NCBI GenBank assembly: GCA_000697475.1
Contig: JNEU01000802.1
Coordinates: forward strand, 1-64,000
Direction: 5' to 3'
DNA from: Lichtheimia corymbifera B2541
Taxonomy: Eukaryota > Mucoromycota > Mucoromycetes > Mucorales > Lichtheimiaceae
DNA length: 64,000 nt
This document shows positions 62,153-64,000 of this stretch, one piece after another. Made by a program: the position numbers and the translations under genes. Each line of letters starts with the position of its first letter. Positions within the stretch are counted from its first letter, which is position 1. The notes under the pieces were generated by a model. That model did not search any database. It was not told where the DNA came from and saw only the letters and a list, made by a program, of their open reading frames with translations.

Positions 62153-62289
62153 TTATTTCTTGCAACCACAGCCAGCACAAGTACAATTGGCACCACAGTT
62201 ACTATAGTCAAGAGGGTGAGCTTCTATGCTTATGAAGGATGATGATGATGATATACTTACCCGCAGCATTTACCGTCGCTAGATTGCAT
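62153..62289 (-). CDS. copper metallothionein, 25 residues
   Basis: Exons 62289-62261 and 62201-62153, intron 62202-62260 (GTAAGT...CTATAG). The protein is MQSSDGKCCGNCGANCTCAG followed by five residues ending in a double lysine. Seven of 25 residues are Cys, as one CC and CxC/CxxC pairs; there are no aromatic or hydrophobic residues. This is the pattern of short fungal copper metallothioneins that bind about six Cu(I) as a thiolate cluster. The intron falls between the CCG and NCG words, in the position often seen in such genes. A TATA box (TATATAAA) lies 64-71 bases upstream. It is neighbour to CTR1, so import and buffering genes are together. Confidence 0.9.
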
Positions 62290-62352
62290 GTTTGAATATA
62301 AAACTTGATAGAGGAAAGAAAGATTGGGGAAGAAAAAGCAAGCGGCGACAGG

Positions 62353-62360
62353 TTTATATA
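62353..62360 (-). promoter_or_regulatory. TATA box of the metallothionein gene
   Basis: TATATAAA on the minus strand, 64-71 bases upstream of the start codon at 62289, consistent with a metal-inducible promoter. No clear copper-regulator site could be assigned by eye. Confidence 0.6.
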
Positions 62361-62530
62361 TCTTTTTTAGAATGAAAATGAACTTTATTTTTTTTTCTAT
62401 AGTACTGATTTGGGATGCAGAGGAGCGTAGGGTACACGAGCGTGGGGATCACACGCAAAATAGGGACTGGGTTGGTGGTGAATGGTGAACGGGTGCATCA
62501 TATCATCATCTGATTGTTTTTCGAATATCC

Positions 62531-63049
62531 TTATCGGGATTGAGACATGCCGTAAGAGACTTGTGCATTGGCTCTGTTAGCCAGGGCTTGCTTGTGAACC
62601 TGTGCCTTCTTTTGCAAAGTGGGACTAGTGCCTTCAATCACATCGAATACTTCAGAAGCAAAACGTTGCTCAAATGTCTTTTCAGATCGCTTGGAAGCTG
62701 AATCAAGCATCCATACAATAGCACGTCGACGGCGTTGACGTAAACGCAAAGGTGTGGGTACATGGAGTGCCTTGCTGCCCTTTTTCGTAGTCGTGAGCTT
62801 CATAAGTGGTGATGCCGTCTCAACAGCCTCTGACAAGGTTTGATAAGGATCAGTAATGCCGGGTTTCTTCTTCAATTCCAACATGCTGTCAGAAACAAGT
62901 CGTTGTGCGCGTGCTTTCTTGCCGTCTCGCATAATGGTGTTGACAAGCTGGCTGACCAAGTCATCCTTGGGAACGTGTGTCTCCGTCGTTAACGATCGTG
63001 TGAGAAACGAAGTGGTCTGCTTTCTGAATGCTTGCAAGAGAAATGACAT
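62531..63049 (-). CDS. mitochondrial ribosomal protein uS7 (MRPS7/Rsm7)
   Basis: Single exon, 172 residues. The N-terminal 25 residues are a mitochondrial presequence (SFLLQAFRKQTTSFLTRSL). The uS7 domain follows: LVNTIMRDGKKARAQRLVSD, PLMKLTTTKKGSKALHVPTP and RRRRAIVWMLDSASKRSEKT, containing the conserved GKK and rRNA-binding basic residues. It nucleates the head of the mitochondrial small ribosomal subunit. ATG 63049 is the first in frame; the frame is open further upstream without ATG. Confidence 0.95.
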   Translation of the reverse strand: MSFLLQAFRKQTTSFLTRSLTTETHVPKDDLVSQLVNTIMRDGKKARAQRLVSDSMLELKKKPGITDPYQTLSEAVETASPLMKLTTTKKGSKALHVPTPLRLRQRRRRAIVWMLDSASKRSEKTFEQRFASEVFDVIEGTSPTLQKKAQVHKQALANRANAQVSYGMSQSR

Positions 63050-63718
63050 GGTTGTAGGCTGTGAAATGTGGACTGAGCGAAATGCGACGAACGACCTTGG
63101 AATAAGCGGTGGCTTGTGGAAACAAAAGAAGCCAGGGCACGGCACACACCAGCCAATGAGGATGAATTTCCGTTGCTATGCAACAATGGGACATACACTG
63201 CACCCTGTTTTATACCACACATACACACACTCACACACTCACTCTCTATATATCGATCGTATTCATAGGGGGAGTTGGGATATTAATCAGTGGGATTCAA
63301 TAATAATAAAGTTGATATCTATTCTACCGTTAATCATGCATACAGTACTGCATACTAGCAATATCAAAGCTGTATTACCTTTTGTAAGCATGGGAATCGC
63401 CAAGAGGAAAAATAAAATGCTTTTGGATAATGGAGGTGAAGACTTCAACAAGGGTTGTTTGCGTATGCAGCGGCGGTGAAAGCCTTGGGTGGGAGCGAGT
63501 GCATAATGAAAGCAATGATACTACAACGGAATTACATGTTGCTAATATTCAACAAGAGTGTATTTTGTATCAGTGGATGGCATAAAGCGATTTTATTGTG
63601 CATATAGCAGGTTGTGGAATCCACCATAAGCTTAAATTGCATAAGCGCGGAGACCAATATCAAATATCAGCAAGTGCGGGGCCAATGCAAAGCACCTCTT
63701 GACAAGCTACTTGTTCTC
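63050..63718. other. divergent promoter region
   Basis: CA-rich repeats lie at about 63217-63246; no gene is recognised. An in-frame ATG at 63614 upstream of the WD40 gene start is possible. Confidence 0.4.
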
Positions 63719-63962
63719 ATGTCCGCTACAATTGAGCAATGTCTTCGTGAAAGAGAATGCGGTCGTCTCAAATTCAGGCCTCGACTAGGATTTACGGGCA
63801 ACACCTTTGGTATGAATCTTCAATGGATTGGGAGTCTCTCTCTCTTGCAACTAAGCATTGCTTTCTCTCAGCACAACGAATCTATGGCGACGAATTCCTT
63901 ATTTCTCGTCTCACCCTTGAGAAGGAGCTGAAGCATCACACAGGTTGCGTCAACTCATTATA
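63719..63962 (+). CDS. N-terminus of a WD40 protein (DCAF/WDTC1-like), truncated by right edge
   Basis: Exon 1 63719-63809, intron 63810-63871 (GTATGA...CTCTCAG), exon 2 63872-63962, then a GTAAGT donor at 63963. Joined, the start reads MSATIEQCLRERECGRLKFR and continues into QRIYGDEFLISRLTLEKELK and HHTGCVNSLY. The last part is the beginning of the first WD40 blade; the preceding helix matches the N-terminal region of DDB1-CUL4-associated factors of the DCAF5/6/8 and WDTC1 group. These act as substrate receptors of CUL4 ubiquitin ligases. The rest lies outside the window. An ATG at 63614 would add 35 residues. Confidence 0.75.
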
Positions 63963-64000
63963 GTAAGTGAGCCGGATATAAATGCCAATGTATGTAAACA

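Noticed and set aside
62531..63145. Longer N-terminus of mitochondrial uS7
   Set aside because: The frame is open to 63145, but the upstream part has no ATG; the ATG at 63049 gives a normal presequence.

Overview
This 64 kb window is nuclear DNA from a filamentous fungus, most likely a Mucoromycota (Mucorales-type) species. The evidence is: genes with many short introns (about 50-80 bp), a moderate-GC genome, an Ssk1-type response regulator, a CH-kinase-C1 septation-type kinase, and a kelch protein with several membrane segments. The phylum call is an inference from protein content; no rRNA or mitochondrial marker is present. About 103 introns could be placed by reading frame and protein-family conservation.

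Layout. The left edge (1-1.3 kb) holds the 3' part of an unrecognised gene. 1.3-6.0 kb is gene-poor: a degenerate direct repeat, one tRNA-Lys(UUU) and a MITE-like inverted-repeat element. 6.1-15.1 kb carries complex I GRIM-19/NDUFA13, a secreted CBM14 protein, a mitochondrial SLC25 carrier, calcineurin B, an acidic poly-His protein, the spliceosomal cyclophilin PPIL4 and a small multi-pass membrane protein. 15.4-26.9 kb carries an APC amino-acid/choline permease, the DEAD-box helicase DDX20/Gemin3, tri-snRNP factor SNU23/ZMAT2 and the CH-kinase-C1 protein. 27.3-44.3 kb carries a Gly/Gln-rich repeat protein, a BRCT protein, the kelch membrane protein, ornithine decarboxylase, DGAT2, peroxisomal 2,4-dienoyl-CoA reductase, a low-complexity protein and the copper chaperone SCO1. 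44.9-57.1 kb carries the Ssk1-like regulator with a pseudo-histidine-kinase N-terminus, a small coiled-coil protein, an Ert1/AcuK-like PAS protein without zinc cluster, HIS1 and SEC23. 57.2-64 kb carries an F-box/LRR protein, U1 snRNP-C, the copper transporter CTR1, a 25-residue metallothionein, mitochondrial uS7 and, running off the right edge, a WD40 protein of the DCAF/WDTC1 type.

Functional themes. Copper handling is represented by CTR1 and metallothionein about 0.9 kb apart, plus SCO1. Lipid metabolism is represented by adjacent DGAT2 and PTS1-bearing dienoyl-CoA reductase. Four splicing or snRNP factors lie here (PPIL4, DDX20, SNU23, U1C). Each of these genes has its own promoter; no operon-like organisation is expected.

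The most unusual feature is the splicing architecture. Eight introns must be read as GC-AG (seven with the donor GCAAGT), about 8% of those placed. Several conserved proteins keep their family motifs only if internal micro-exons of 4, 6 or 12 nt are included.
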